In this document: piece by piece, positions 33,916 through 45,580 of the stretch | How the letters are laid out: each line of letters begins with the position of its first letter | How positions within the stretch are numbered: the stretch's first letter is position 1 | Assembly: GCA_030272585.1 (NCBI GenBank) | Contig: BSYQ01000001.1 | Coordinates: 4,774,001 to 4,838,000 of the forward strand | Direction of reading: 5' to 3' | From: Bryopsis sp. KO-2023 | Taxonomy: Eukaryota > Chlorophyta > Ulvophyceae > Bryopsidales > Bryopsidaceae | Length of the DNA: 64,000 nucleotides | The notes under the pieces: model-generated | What the model was told of the DNA's origin: nothing | What the model saw: the letters and a program-made list of their open reading frames with translations, nothing else | The model's database searches: none | Translations under genes and position numbers: made by a program

Positions 33916-36771
33916 TTACCATGTCATCTGATAATGTATGGAGCCTCTGGAAAGTCCTATGAGGTCTCCATCCGAGTTGTCCAAGAACTCCATTGCTTTC
34001 GACGCAACTTCCGCCTGCAAATGAACGCAGCCCGATGCCAGCAATCTACACGTCCCGTCATGATCCGAAGAAGCCACCCCCGACGCCCAACCCCTGAGCC
34101 ATTCCAATCTTTCCGCCAGCATTTTATCCCCAGCATCACCCCTGCCGACCCCCAAAGTGGCTGCAGCCACCCTGGCAGGGGGCAGCCCCGACAAAACCTG
34201 AAACGCTGCCGAGAGCGCCGACTTTCTGATGACAGGCTCAGGGTGGTTCTGTATGCCAGGAGAGGATATCAGCTCCAAGGTGAGGAGCGCCATTTCTGCG
34301 GAAACGCTGGTTTGAGACGTGCATTGAGCGAAAGTCCCCAGGGTAACGAGCAGCCTTGCAAGCAGCATGTGGTCCCTCCCGAAGAGATCCACCCCATGTC
34401 TCACTTTATCGCACTCTTCCAGCAATCCGATCGCCCAAGGGACGGCCACATCAATGAATTGGTTACGGAACACTCGCTGAGGACCCCTTTTTCGCTTTTC
34501 CAGGGATCGAACCCCCCAAATACGAGATTTCCCACTCGAGGTGGACGCATCGTTTTCACCAATGGGTTCTATCCTGGATGTTGCATGATCATTACCACCC
34601 CCAGCCACAGGACCCTCGAGAGAAGCGTTCGCTCCACCATTTGCCAACCGCTTACCTGCCTCCCCTAAAGCATCCATGATGCCTATTCTGTCCATTATGG
34701 TCAATTTGGTCGAGTACAGCTCCCCGATTATGGCTCGCCCACCCACCACAGGGCAGACCGACAGCAACGACACCATACAAGAAAATCTATACTTCTCCAT
34801 CCCAGGCAAACCCCACCGCCCACCCCGCTCATCTTTCCCCTCCCCCTCCTCGTCAGCCCAATCTGGAACAGGAGCATACACCAGCGCTTTCCCGATATCA
34901 CTGGCCATCGACTCCAGTTCACCCGGGTTGGATTCCAGGAGCAAGGGTGTATTCTTCAAAGCAGAAACCACCTGTTTTGGCTCCCTGGTGTTTCTCAGTC
35001 CGACAATCATGTCACGGAGGGTTGCTGGCCTATCCCCCACCATGGGCATTCCATCGCCACCTTCCGAAAGATCCAAAGGTTTCAAATCATCGTCCTGGCT
35101 GCTCTCGTAGCCACTGTCATCATCACTATCCACCTCTACAACAGTATCCCCCTGTTCATACCCCGCATCATCTCCCCCATCAGATCCTGCTAGGGGAAGC
35201 CCAGTTTGGCTGCCTTCTGTGTTGCTAGTTTCTGAGAACCTCAATTCTGCCCCCAGCCACATCTCCTCATTCCTCAACTCCAGAAAGCTATCGTCGATTC
35301 CATCCACCAAAGACTGTACTCCTGTTTTTGCTCTTTTTACGACCGTGGCTACCCTCATTGCTTGACAATTGATGACCTCCGAGGGACTATTCAATCGAGT
35401 CGAAACGCCCTCCATGATCATCCCTGTCAGATTATTGTCCTCCAAAACATCCACCCCATTTGCATGCAGCCTTTCCAGAAGCCCCACGCATGCGGTGGTT
35501 ATGTAAGCTTGTTGGGGTATCCCCAGAATCCTCACACACTCTCCATCTGACCAGCTAACCAACACTTGTCTGGTCGCCTCCATCAGTGCTTTTCTTCCAT
35601 GGCCGGCCAAGACCTCGATCAGCCAATGAATCACAGGAAACGCAAAGGTGCTCTTAACGAAGCATTCCGCCGTGAGAATATGATGGATCTCTTTCCCTTG
35701 TTTTGACAATTTTCCCTCATCCCCATCGATACGAATGATGCTTATCGTTTCCGGTCCGACTAATCTTGACAAGACCTCAATCGCCGCATCATCCCTCCAT
35801 AGTTTTGGCCAGCACATCCAATTCACCATTCTCTCAAAAACTTTGGCTTTCGTACCCAGTTCCAGAAACACCCGCACAGCAAAAGACTCAATACTTCCAC
35901 CCCTCTCCACCATGCTACGCTCCAGAATCACGTCAGCAACCTCAGTCACATGGCCCCTTCTCACCATTTTATCAAACATCCCACAGACGAATCGAACCCC
36001 AAGATCTCCAGCCTCAGTTTGCACCCTCCTGCTGTTTTTCCCTTCCCCACAATTGCAGCACCGCTCGTGAAACTCACGGAGCAAAGTACTGGCAATTGTT
36101 TTCACAATGCTCCCAGGTGCCAACGAACTCCACTTCTTTTCCGCGCCGGCGACAGCCCCTGCAAGCATGTCTGGAAGCTTCACCAATGTCCCCCCAAAAT
36201 CTTCCATCAGTCGATACGCCCCACTTTCGGCAGCATTTCCCAAAACTGTGTCCACCACTTCACTCAGCTTGTTTAGACTTTCGTCTGTGAGAATTCTCTG
36301 TAACATTTCCAGACCAACCTCTGCACCAGCCAACTGGACACGAGCAGATTTGCTTCCGCTCAGGCTAGGGCCCAAAGCTGATAGATAGGCAACCAGGGAT
36401 GTCACTGAGGCCACCACAGTAGGCTCGATGAAAAAGGGATAGAACAGTTCTTCTTTATCTTTTGTGGTGAACTCGCTCCACCAATCACAAGCCACGATTG
36501 CAAGAAGAGAGCTCGGCCAAGTTCCCCTGGGAGGCATGTACAGCGCAAGGAAGCGAGTTTCAGCATCCTCGTCCTCGTCAGCTTGGCAAACGGAGTCGCG
36601 GAAGGGTCTCAGTTTCTCTTCCCAAGCTTCTCCATTGGCGCTGAATGAAAGCCGCCCACTTATAAGAAAATCCAACCCGTGAGCGAGGATTGCCTTCACG
36701 GTCCCAATATCCACCGCGTGCTCAAGCGCAGCTCCCAAAGCTACGAAGTAGCTGCGGCTCCTTTCTGCCAT
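33916..36771 (-). CDS. TELO2: TELO2/TEL2 telomere length regulation protein
   Basis: A single open exon of 951 codons from the ATG at 36771; the frame stays open four codons further up without an ATG. It is a long helical-repeat protein. Around residues 580-700 it carries the PF10193 (Telomere_reg-2) pattern: LRDMIVGLRNTREPKQVVSA, then LLLESNPGELESMASDIGKA, and YSTKLTIMDRIGIMDALGEA. The C-terminal part matches the family end: HMLLARLLVTLGTFAQCTSQ, then PEPVIRKSALSAAFQVLSGL. An acidic linker (EQGDTVVEVDSDDDSGYESS) precedes the domain, where TELO2 proteins carry CK2 sites that recruit R2TP/HSP90. With TTI1 and TTI2, TELO2 stabilises the PIKK kinases (ATM, ATR, mTOR). It is the only long gene here without introns. 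It is head-to-head with the C2H2 gene at 37288. Confidence 0.85.
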   Translation of the reverse strand: MAERSRSYFVALGAALEHAVDIGTVKAILAHGLDFLISGRLSFSANGEAWEEKLRPFRDSVCQADEDEDAETRFLALYMPPRGTWPSSLLAIVACDWWSEFTTKDKEELFYPFFIEPTVVASVTSLVAYLSALGPSLSGSKSARVQLAGAEVGLEMLQRILTDESLNKLSEVVDTVLGNAAESGAYRLMEDFGGTLVKLPDMLAGAVAGAEKKWSSLAPGSIVKTIASTLLREFHERCCNCGEGKNSRRVQTEAGDLGVRFVCGMFDKMVRRGHVTEVADVILERSMVERGGSIESFAVRVFLELGTKAKVFERMVNWMCWPKLWRDDAAIEVLSRLVGPETISIIRIDGDEGKLSKQGKEIHHILTAECFVKSTFAFPVIHWLIEVLAGHGRKALMEATRQVLVSWSDGECVRILGIPQQAYITTACVGLLERLHANGVDVLEDNNLTGMIMEGVSTRLNSPSEVINCQAMRVATVVKRAKTGVQSLVDGIDDSFLELRNEEMWLGAELRFSETSNTEGSQTGLPLAGSDGGDDAGYEQGDTVVEVDSDDDSGYESSQDDDLKPLDLSEGGDGMPMVGDRPATLRDMIVGLRNTREPKQVVSALKNTPLLLESNPGELESMASDIGKALVYAPVPDWADEEGEGKDERGGRWGLPGMEKYRFSCMVSLLSVCPVVGGRAIIGELYSTKLTIMDRIGIMDALGEAGKRLANGGANASLEGPVAGGGNDHATSRIEPIGENDASTSSGKSRIWGVRSLEKRKRGPQRVFRNQFIDVAVPWAIGLLEECDKVRHGVDLFGRDHMLLARLLVTLGTFAQCTSQTSVSAEMALLTLELISSPGIQNHPEPVIRKSALSAAFQVLSGLPPARVAAATLGVGRGDAGDKMLAERLEWLRGWASGVASSDHDGTCRLLASGCVHLQAEVASKAMEFLDNSDGDLIGLSRGSIHYQMTW

Positions 36772-37287
36772 TGGCGCTACCACCAGTCCCTCAAGACGAA
36801 GGGCGAATCGATCGCAACGTCCGCGTCACGCTTTTGCGCCTTTTTGGAATCCCCCCCCTCCGATGCTCCCAGCAGCGCCGTAGTCGGGCTCCTCGAGGCA
36901 AAACAGCACGCTATGACCATCCTTGCGCGAAAACGCGGAGGCTGAAAGCGAACAGGTGGGTGTTGGGGGGCTGTGGGATTCGGCACGTCATCGATTTGAG
37001 GTAAGCTTTGGTTAACTTCGCGTCATGGGTTGCTTTTTTGGAGGATGTGTGCGCCTTTTTGACTGTTAGGAGAGGAAGATAGTGCACGTGGCCTGAATCA
37101 ACCGTTCAGGCTTTTTTCGACACCTCCAGGGTTTCTTCGTGCAATTACCGTTGCGTTTTTTTTCTCACTCTGTGTTTCTTCCCGCCCGTCGTTGGCGTCG
37201 TTGCAACAGCTTTGAGCGAGAGCTGTATCTTTGCTTGGATCTCGGAACCACGGCGCGCCACTTCCCTCCCGCTTTTGTTATTTTTAG
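36772..37287. promoter_or_regulatory. Shared upstream region of TELO2 and the C2H2 gene
   Basis: 516 bp between the start codons of two divergently transcribed genes; it must hold both promoters. No TATA-like box or other defined element could be fixed. Confidence 0.4.
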
Positions 37288-38933
37288 ATGGGTGGGGGCA
37301 CGACGAAGGTCCCGTCGCGACCTTCGGCGAAGCGTGGCCACGCTCTAGACTCGAATCGCTTCTACTGTCCCTACCCAGGCTGCACGCGGAGTTTTGCCGA
37401 GCTGTGGCGCCTCAAGGTTCACTACAGAGCGGCTCCAGACGTTCGGGGAAGTGGCAAAGAGAGGGGACACGGGTCAGAGCTGAAGGCCTGTCCCAAGTGT
37501 GGAGCGGAGTTAAAACCCGGCAGACATCACGTGGGCTGCGTTGCTGGGCGGAGCGTGTCAAGACCGAAAGCGCGGAAAAGGAGTTCGAAGGTTGGGGGCC
37601 GTCTGAAAAAGGAGGAAGGGAGGGCAACGAACCCGCTGTCTCGTTTTGCGCTTTATGTTTTCCAACTTGGTTCGTTTCTTGTTCGTCACAACGAATTCCC
37701 CCCCTCCCCCCCGCGTGAAATTTCTATGTTTGGTGGAACAACGTCGTGTGTCTTTCCTGGCATTTCGAATGGAAATGGTAGTCAGCGCGGAAAGTCAGCG
37801 GCGGGGGGGAAGAGCGTGATTTGCGAACTGCAACGCTCGGGGAGGTGGGCAGCCTCGGTATTGGCTTCTGTGTATTCAACCGTTGTTTGAATCTGTCCAG
37901 TTTTGGTTGCGTACAGACGTCGCCGTCCCGGACTCGAGGACGGGTTACCGAGGACGACGAAAGAGATGAGGATGAAGAGGATTGTTCTTACAAGTCAGAC
38001 GAGGAGTTTGCGACAAGGAGACGACGGTCGAAGCGAAGAATCGAATCCGCGTCAGAACCCTCTTCGACACAGTGCGTTTCGTTTCCCGTTTTCGCTTCGT
38101 GCAGTTTCTGTTTTATTTGTCAGGTCGTGTCTGCCCAAACTGAGCGAAAAAGAAAATCGACCCAACGGAGCAGCGGATGTTTAGAAAAAAAAAAGTGTCT
38201 GAGACGCGGCCCGCTTTCTGTCGTGCTCAGGGGGCAAACGATAATGGGGCATCCTGGAGGGACAGCGATGGGGGTGCCTGCGCAGTGGGTGCCGATGGAT
38301 TTTAGTCTGTTCGGAAATCCCGTCGATCGGCCAAACAACTTGGCCATCCCAGCTGCTGCTCTGCGGCCCACCATGGACGACTCGATATTCAATCTGATAT
38401 ACTGCAATCAAGGCGCCTGTCCTGTGATGGCCACAGCGCACATGTCCCAGCAGTCCGACCTAAACAGCAGTCTGGACTTCGACTTCGACCTGGACTTTGA
38501 GGGTCTTTTTGAAACGAAAGCTGCCGTGAAGGAGCGACCAGAGGATCTCAAGTTCGGAGAGGACTGCTTAAATTTACAAGTGGTGCAACCAGGGGGTGAC
38601 AAGGCTGGGGGTCCACAAATAAAAACCCAAGAGAAACTGAGGGAGAGCGGTCCAGTCAGGGATTGCTCCCAAGATTGCTTGGATTTGAGGGACCCGTTGC
38701 TGGCACCCTTTCCAACTGGCCTGGACGATGATGATGTGTTTTTGGGTCGGGATGGGCTGGGGGGTCGGTCCAGCGATTTGGATCACGATGAAAGCGATTT
38801 TCTTCTGTCCACTGGACCCATATGGGAGCCTCTAGCCACGCCTATGAAAGATCTGGGGCAGCGACATTGCAAACAGGTGGGTTTCGACGGCATTCCACAG
38901 CTGCGTTCCCCCAAACGTAAAGAAACCCTGTGA
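37288..38933 (+). CDS. C2H2 zinc-finger transcription factor with second Cys/His cluster
   Basis: Exon 1 is 37288-37590; exon 2 begins at 37917 and stays open to the TGA ending at 38933. The model gives about 439 aa (phase 0 junction, donor AAG|gttggg, acceptor gtacag). Residues 27-60 hold a C2H2-type finger, FYCPYPGCTRSFAELWRLKV followed by H, with the second histidine after an unusually long loop (PDVRGSGKERGH). A second cluster CPKCGAELKPGRHHVGC follows directly. From memory only, proteins with this tandem arrangement occur in algae. Basic stretches (RPKARKRS, RRRRSKRR) flank an acidic block. The C-terminal half has a repeated acidic/hydrophobic motif (LDFDFDLDFEGLF) that could be an activation domain. 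A small intron near 38072-38100 is possible but not needed. The likely role is DNA-binding regulator; targets are unknown. Confidence 0.72.
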
Positions 38934-41900
38934 ACGGAAAAGAAAAAGAGAGAGAGAGAGGGTCTGTGGAAAGGAAATGGACATCAACGTCATGGACTTT
39001 CTTCTTCTTTTTTGTGTGAGGGGTGGAGATTTTCTGTGGATTGCTGGGATCTGGGAAATTATTAAATTTATTGGGGAGAGGGGGTACCGTTGTCAGTCGT
39101 ACTCAAGGATAAGCCTGGGGTAACGAAAAAAAAATTGAAAAATTTGGGGCAGTAACTTCCCAAAATGGGGGGAACAGATAGGCCCAGCAGGGGAAATGGC
39201 ATGGCAGTTGTTTTTTGTGTTTTTTTTTGTCTGTTTGGGGGGTGGAGTGCTGCCAACTAAAGCAGCTGGAAGGGGAAATGGCGGGCTGGAATGCTGGGGG
39301 TGTTATTTATTTTTGCTTTCTGTTTTTTTGGGTGGGAGGGGGTGGGGAAATTGTGTGTTTTTTTTGTTGTTGTTTTTTTAGATTGGATGTGGGGGTTATA
39401 TATATATATTTTTTATATATATAAATGTGGTGCTTGCTGCTGTAGGCAGGAAATGGGACGAAGGATCTGTTGACAGATGACCGAGGCCTCGTGCCATGTC
39501 CAGCACCAGAGATGCGGGGTGAAGATGGTATTTCCAGATAGTTGTATATGTTGCATGTTGCATTTGGGACCGAGCATTTTGGAAGGGTTCAGGGGGGGAT
39601 CTCGTCCCTCCTCTCCCTCTCCTCCCCACATTCAAAAAAAAAAAAAAAGAAGAAAAAATCGAAAAAATCGAAAAAAAAAGGCAAAAGAAAGGCGAAAAAA
39701 AGGGTCGTTTTTTAAATTGCGTGTCGCAAAGGATAAGCAACAGAGATTGGAAAAAGGTAAAAAAAAACAAAAACTGGCATTATCGTCAGGAAAAGGAGTG
39801 GTAAGCTGGGTCATTCTCTTTGCAAAGAAAAGAAAAATTGGCACCTGGTTCCTCAGGCAGGTGATTTATTCTTTTTTTTTTTTTATTCCCATCTTTTTTG
39901 TTGTTAAATCCTCTCTGAAGAGCAGAAAGGGGGGGGGTGGAGCAAGGATGGGGAAACTGGGTTTTTTTTTGGTTTTACGATTTTTCATTGCAAAAGGCTC
40001 GAAAGGAGAGGAGGTGAACAAGAAGATGGGTCAATTTTGCATGATTTCAAGTTTTGGGGAAAGAAAAAATCAAGGAGGAGGCCTGCTCCCATTATGCCCG
40101 GTACAGACAGGGAAAAAAAAAAGCAGGAAGGGGGGGGGGGGGAGGTTGAAAAAAAAATCAGTGGATTTTTCTTTTTTTTTCTTTTCTTTTTTCTTTACGA
40201 TTGGAAAATGTGGATAGTTGACGATTGTTCGGGTCGCACCAAATCCCAAAGATTTTGCCAGCATGGAATTTACAGGGAAAGCACGTTTTTTTTTCATACC
40301 TATGACGAAAGAATTTTTTTTTTTGTAGAATGAGGGAGAGGGCAAAGGGTAGGGCTATGGGTAGGGGGCGTTCAGTCCAAAAAGGGGAGAGGGGGGGGGG
40401 ATGGTTGTTGGAACCCAGGAGAAAATGAGAAAAAAAAACATCTGCAGTAGTCTTTGATGCTGGATTATGACATGTTTTATGCATTGTTGACATGAGGCCC
40501 CTTCAGGGCAAAGAATAAATTTTTTTTCGTAATTTTTTTCTCCTTGGGTTTCTTTTTGTTCTTGTTTTCTCTTTGGTTTTTCTGGTTTTGGCTTTTTTTT
40601 TCTTGTGGGGATTAGTTTGGGGGGGGGGGGGGGAGGGAATGTGGGATGGGGTTTTTATATATGTGATGAAAGGTATAAAAAAGGAAAAAAAAAAAGAAGA
40701 AAAAAAAACTTTTGTGAGAAAAGTTTTTTTGTTGATGCATTTTTGGGGAGGGGTTTTGTATTCATATATTCGTATACCTCTTTTTTCTTTCCTTCCCGAA
40801 AATTGAAAAAAAAACAAAAAAAAACAAGGGAAAAGGGGGGGAAGATGATTGGGTGGCATGGACGTGGCTTTTTGTTTCACATTTTTGTTCACGGATTTTT
40901 CATTGGTGTGTGCAGTAGTGGCTAGAGGAGCACTTCGGTAGATAAAAAAGGGTGGGGGGGGGGGATATAAAAGAAAAAGAAAGGGAGGCAGGTTTTTTGA
41001 TTTTTTTTTCTTTTTTAAAATAGTTATGAAGAGAGAGAAGGAGGCAGACTCTGCGGACTTTTTTTTTTTTTTTTTTGAAAAAAGGACTTCCGCCTTTTTT
41101 TTTTTTTTAATTTGGAAAGGCAGCTGTGGGGGAGTTTTGCTTTGTGTATTAAGGGAAAAGGGGAAGGTTTTAAAAAACAAAAAAAAATTACAGAAAAGGT
41201 AAAGAGGATGCACCACAATAGGAATTTTGGGGGAATTTTTAACATCTGATTTTGAGCTTGTGAGAGGAGGTTGGAGGGGGTTTGGGAGGGGGGGGGGGTT
41301 GGTGGTGATTGCCCTTCATTGGACCAAAACAAAAAAAGTGATGTGGAAAATTTTGCTTTTGGATCTGTTGTGGTATTTTTTCTTTCTGCACACCTTGAAA
41401 AAAAAAAAAGAAGAAAAAAATTGCCCCCATGTTGTCATACTGTATAGGGATGGGTTTCATGGTTTGGACCACAAGTGAAGCAAAAAAAGAAAATGGAAAT
41501 TGTTTATTTAGTATTATTCTTCCTTTTTTATCGGGGGGGTTCAAGTTTGGTGATTGTACCTTAGAAGTGATATTTAAAAAGCATAAATGTTTCCTGCCTT
41601 TTCATTTTCTAGATTTTTTTTTGGAACAAAGCCAACGGAATTCAAGGAGAATGAGAACAGGCAGAGTGTAGCAATGCAAATTGTTTTGCTCCTCATTTTA
41701 CTAATAAGTCTGACTGGTGGTTTAGAACCCCCCCCCCTCCCCTTCCCAATCAATACACGAAAACAATTCAACAAATATAAAAAACCAAAATAAAGCGAAA
41801 GAATTAAAAGACCCACTTTCTGACATGAGCAATTACAAAAGAGTCCAAGGTTTAAAAAAAAAAAAAGAGTGAACAAATAACTCTAATATAGCATCGTGCA

Positions 41901-42708
41901 TCTGTAAATGCTCTATAAAGTAGGCCGAAAGACCCCGAAAAAGAATATCCCAGTCGCCCCCTTTCTTACATCCTGCCCACCCTTTCACAACCGGGAATAC
42001 AATAGAACCACAATTAACCCAGCCCCAAAACGTCCCAAAACATCCCAGAACTTTCACTGAAAACTTCATCTTAAAATTTCATCCAATCCACTCTCCATGA
42101 GGCATGCTTTATTCTCCTAGAAAAACTTCGTATATAATTTTTTGGGTGCAAAGGTTTTTGACCAGCGCACCGCCGCTTGCTTAACTACATGTCGATGTGG
42201 AAGGATTCTTCTTCTTTTTTTTTCTTTTTTTTCTTTTTTTTTTTTCGTTTTTCTCTTGGCTTTCTTTTCTTTTCGCCCAGATCAACGTTTTACTGCAATT
42301 TATTTTAGAGAAATGATGCAGCAAAAAAGCAATCCACCAGATTTTTTCTTCTTTCTTTCTTTTTTTTATCAACTATTGGCCTTGTGCCTTTGCTTTTATG
42401 GCATCCATTAAACATCAACACAACCCCAAAGAAAACAACCCTAAAAAGTAGGGGGCAGACCAAAACGTCCCAAACCGCATCGGATTTGAGCCCACACTTA
42501 TGATTCAGTAATGATTGAGGTTCGGTTCTTCACAATGTACTCCGCGCTCCATTCTAGCCGCAAATCCTTCATTGAATGGAGGGAATGAGCACCTTGGTGC
42601 CTTGCAATCCTGTCTGACAGGACCTGCACAGCCACCGTTTAACATAAGCTAACCAACATTTCCCCCCCAGTCATCCTCCTCCAGAAAAATTTTGAAACGT
42701 AGGCTCCC
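38934..42708. other. Gene-free homopolymer-rich spacer
   Basis: About 3.8 kb with extreme strand composition bias. The plus strand is made of G-runs (up to 14), T-runs (up to about 20) and A-runs, notably 39600-41500. Every open frame translates to low-complexity K/F/G-rich sequence. No exon, RNA gene or transposon end is visible. A short palindromic TATATA tract lies at 39400-39422. Confidence 0.6.
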
Positions 42709-44047
42709 TCACAATGAACCCTTATGCGTTAAGATTCGAAAAAGGACAAGATCTTGTATTAAACTCGACATATTTGGCTGTTTAGCTGCTGTTTTAATGG
42801 AATCTGGAAAAATCAATATACACTTCAGTAGGTCGTTATGGCTGTTCATCTGGGGTCTGTTGCAAGTCTGTTGTTGACTCAATGAGCTGCTCATGCATAC
42901 AATCATCATGTTTTAACTTTCAAAGACAGATGTTGAGGAGATGCGAACAGGACGGTGAAATGGAAAAGTACTTACCTGGCATGGATAAAATCAAGTCTCG
43001 TCTGCCATTCCACTCCTGAACTCGAGTATCGCTGACAGAGTTACCAAATTCAAAATCATCCAGCTCCACGATCTGAATGTACCCATCTGGGTTAAAGATG
43101 GTCACATACACCACATCCTGCATCGGCCTCTCGAACCGATAACCCCCTCCATCACTGATAGCACCCTTATAAGAATACACAGATGTTTCCACCTCCATTT
43201 TCGTATTCTTCTCAGTCACAATCTCCGCAACATCGAGCTCCCCACACCCACCGCTGTATCCGACTCCCCGGCAGTTGCACAAGTCGTGGTGATAAGACGC
43301 AGTCCGGACGACGCTTGCGTGCAGAAACCACAGTGCAGGGGAGTCGAACACATCTCCATGCGGGTAGCTCACTTTCACAGCAAACATTTTCGCACCACCG
43401 TTGACGCCAGCCCAGCCGTGGTGCGCCACACCACGGTAGAACCCACACGCTGCACCCTGACACTTCGAGTCTTGCATTATGGCCACCTCAACGTTATCCC
43501 CCAGCACCCCATTGAAACCCTCCGGCGCCTTTCGAGCGCACTTCCCGTCGGCGCTGGCGTATGTCAAGTTGAAGCCATGGCAGCTGAAGTCGTCACCGTT
43601 GGTTACGAATTTTGCTTGCTCACCAGGACCAGCGTAGCACATTTCTTCGTCCACATTGTGGCCATCCATCGAGCGTCCGTAGTTACCCATGAACGCCATG
43701 TTTTCCTGACCACCATTTTGAGTGAAGGACGACACTCGGTTCCACGACCCTCCCGAAGGATAGTAGACTGCAATATCCTTCACATTCATGGGTCCGCGAA
43801 ATTTGAGTGTTTGTTCCTCGTCGAATGGGGCCAGGCAACTATCCACCCACTTGCTTCGTTTCATGCAAGCGCCACTCCCACCGCCTCCGCACGGCATGCC
43901 CACCACTTCGTCATATGTTCCTGATCCGCCTACGTTTATGATAGTTTTGGTTTTCACAGGAACAGTTGCTTCCGTGACCGACAGAAGCAAAGATACGAAG
44001 AGTGCTTGGAGAAAAGCACCACCAACTACAATACGCACACAACCGAA
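42709..44047 (-). CDS. Tos1-like secreted cell-wall protein (glycosidase-related)
   Basis: Exons complement 42976-44047 and 42709-42803, with phases agreeing; the ATG must lie in a further upstream exon (acceptor ctgactgaag at 44048). The start of the large exon encodes a hydrophobic secretion signal (GGAFLQALFVSLLLSVTEA). The mature part has the features of the fungal Tos1/YJL171C family (PF10290/PF10287). There is an N-terminal cysteine-bearing region and GPMNVKDIAVYYPSGGSWNR, then a laminarinase-like core with CNCRGVGYSGGCGELDVAEI and DVVYVTIFNPDGYIQIVELD. The E-x-D-x-x-E-like arrangement GELDVAE fits a glycan-active site. In yeast these proteins sit in the wall and are linked to beta-1,3-glucan. 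The C-terminal exon is short and polar and its placement is tentative. A periplasmic or cell-wall location is likely. Confidence 0.75.
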
Positions 44048-45580
44048 CTTCAGTCAGTGTTAACCAGTTGAGCAAGGATATTACAACAGAGATTCGGGAG
44101 TGGCTGCCCCAAAGAAAGTTGCGTTGGCGTTTTTTTATGGTGCACGTAGACACGAAGAGTCTCGGAAATGTCGAGTGGTCCGCCGTGCAAGGTGTTTCAG
44201 TTCCGAAAGCGAGACTGGCGCTTCAACGTACCCATGTTCACCACCATGCTGCTTTTCTTTCTCCAAACGGACACACCAAGCGGTATCCTCCACCGACCAC
44301 TTTCGAAGAACGCCTCCACTGGCTTGAAAAAAACCCGTCACGCATCTTCGTTAAATAGCCCGTTGGCACATGACTCATTCCCCCCTTCACACCCATGTTC
44401 AGCTAGGTCACCGTCAATTGTGATTTTCTTGAGCGATAGCCTAGCGCCGATAGGTCTACACACTTGACAACACATCTCTTAATCCTCTTAGTCGGAGCGA
44501 GCAGAGTTTTGTCGAGGTCCGCACCCCTGGGGATGCAGCAAGCAGGCCTGCTTCCATCACTTGCGAGCAGCCGAAATCGAGTGCTGCTGTGTGCAGTAAG
44601 TGTCGGGAACAAGACATTTAGTCTATGATTAGATGCGGAGCGCAACACTTGAAGGACAAGATGAACACACATCTGCTCCACATATCACCCTGAGCTGCGT
44701 GTGCAGAGGCCTGGGCGCCTCTACGTGCACTTGGTTCGGTGCGGGTTGGTTCAGGCTGAGCAGTTTCATGTATCGGCTGAATTGAGGGCACATCAGATTG
44801 ATTTCCTGTGGGGTTGTGTTGGGGGCTGTGTTTTGGAAACGCTTTCGTCACGTGTTCGCGAAGAGACGCTCCACGACTCAAAGGACGCTCTGTTGCAAGG
44901 CTTTCGACGTCAAAAAACTGACCCTTGTTTTCCTGTCGTCTTGGCTAGAGCGGTATGGAAGAAGTGGACGGAACTTTTTCGAGGAAGTTCGTTCTCTAAC
45001 CGTGGAACGGGTGGACATCGGTGGATGCATTCGTTGTTGAGACAGTACAATCTGCGTGTTCCCCTTCGCAGTTTTCCCAGTCTACTTCTGGTGGTTTCCA
45101 GATTGATGTCAGCGACTTTCTGTTTCTGCAGAAGGCATGCAGTGGGTGGGGGGCGCTAGCCTCCAGGCGGCTTCTTCGCACGCGCGCAATCATGTCGTGT
45201 ACCTAATGGACCCTCGTAAACACTGGCATGATCTGTATCTCTTAAGAATTTTATGCATGATCACGTTCCCGTTGTTGCCACTTTGGATTTTCATCCATGC
45301 GAACTCTCTGTGGTCCCTCTGCCCCAGCGCACCGTCTTAATTCTTCTGCATGGAAGCAGTGAAGAAGGCACTGACTGTGTCGATCAAACAGTGGCTCTGT
45401 TCTTTCGTTCATGCACAATCAATAGGACCACCTTTTGGATGAGGACTCTGGAGATTCTGTAGATCGACGTTTTACATCGAGAGTGATACAACAAGCCGTC
45501 AGGAACCATCGATCCCTGCACCCAACTGATGTTCCACGAATAATAATATAGTATGATCACAAGGTGCCAGCCGAAGATCC
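44048..45580. other. Unassigned region with overlapping open frames
   Basis: Upstream of the Tos1-like gene and downstream of PACRG. Plus-strand frames at 44168-44467 (MSSGPPCKVFQFRKRDWRFN) and 44701-45159, and others near 45253-45462, have mixed non-repetitive composition and may include exons. I recognise none of them and found no coherent splice chain. The missing first exon of the Tos1-like gene should be here on the minus strand. Confidence 0.35.

Noticed and set aside
39477-41332. Open frames up to 246 codons on both strands in the G/T-rich spacer
   Set aside because: They consist of K-, F-, G- and R-runs dictated by homopolymers and are open on both strands at once.
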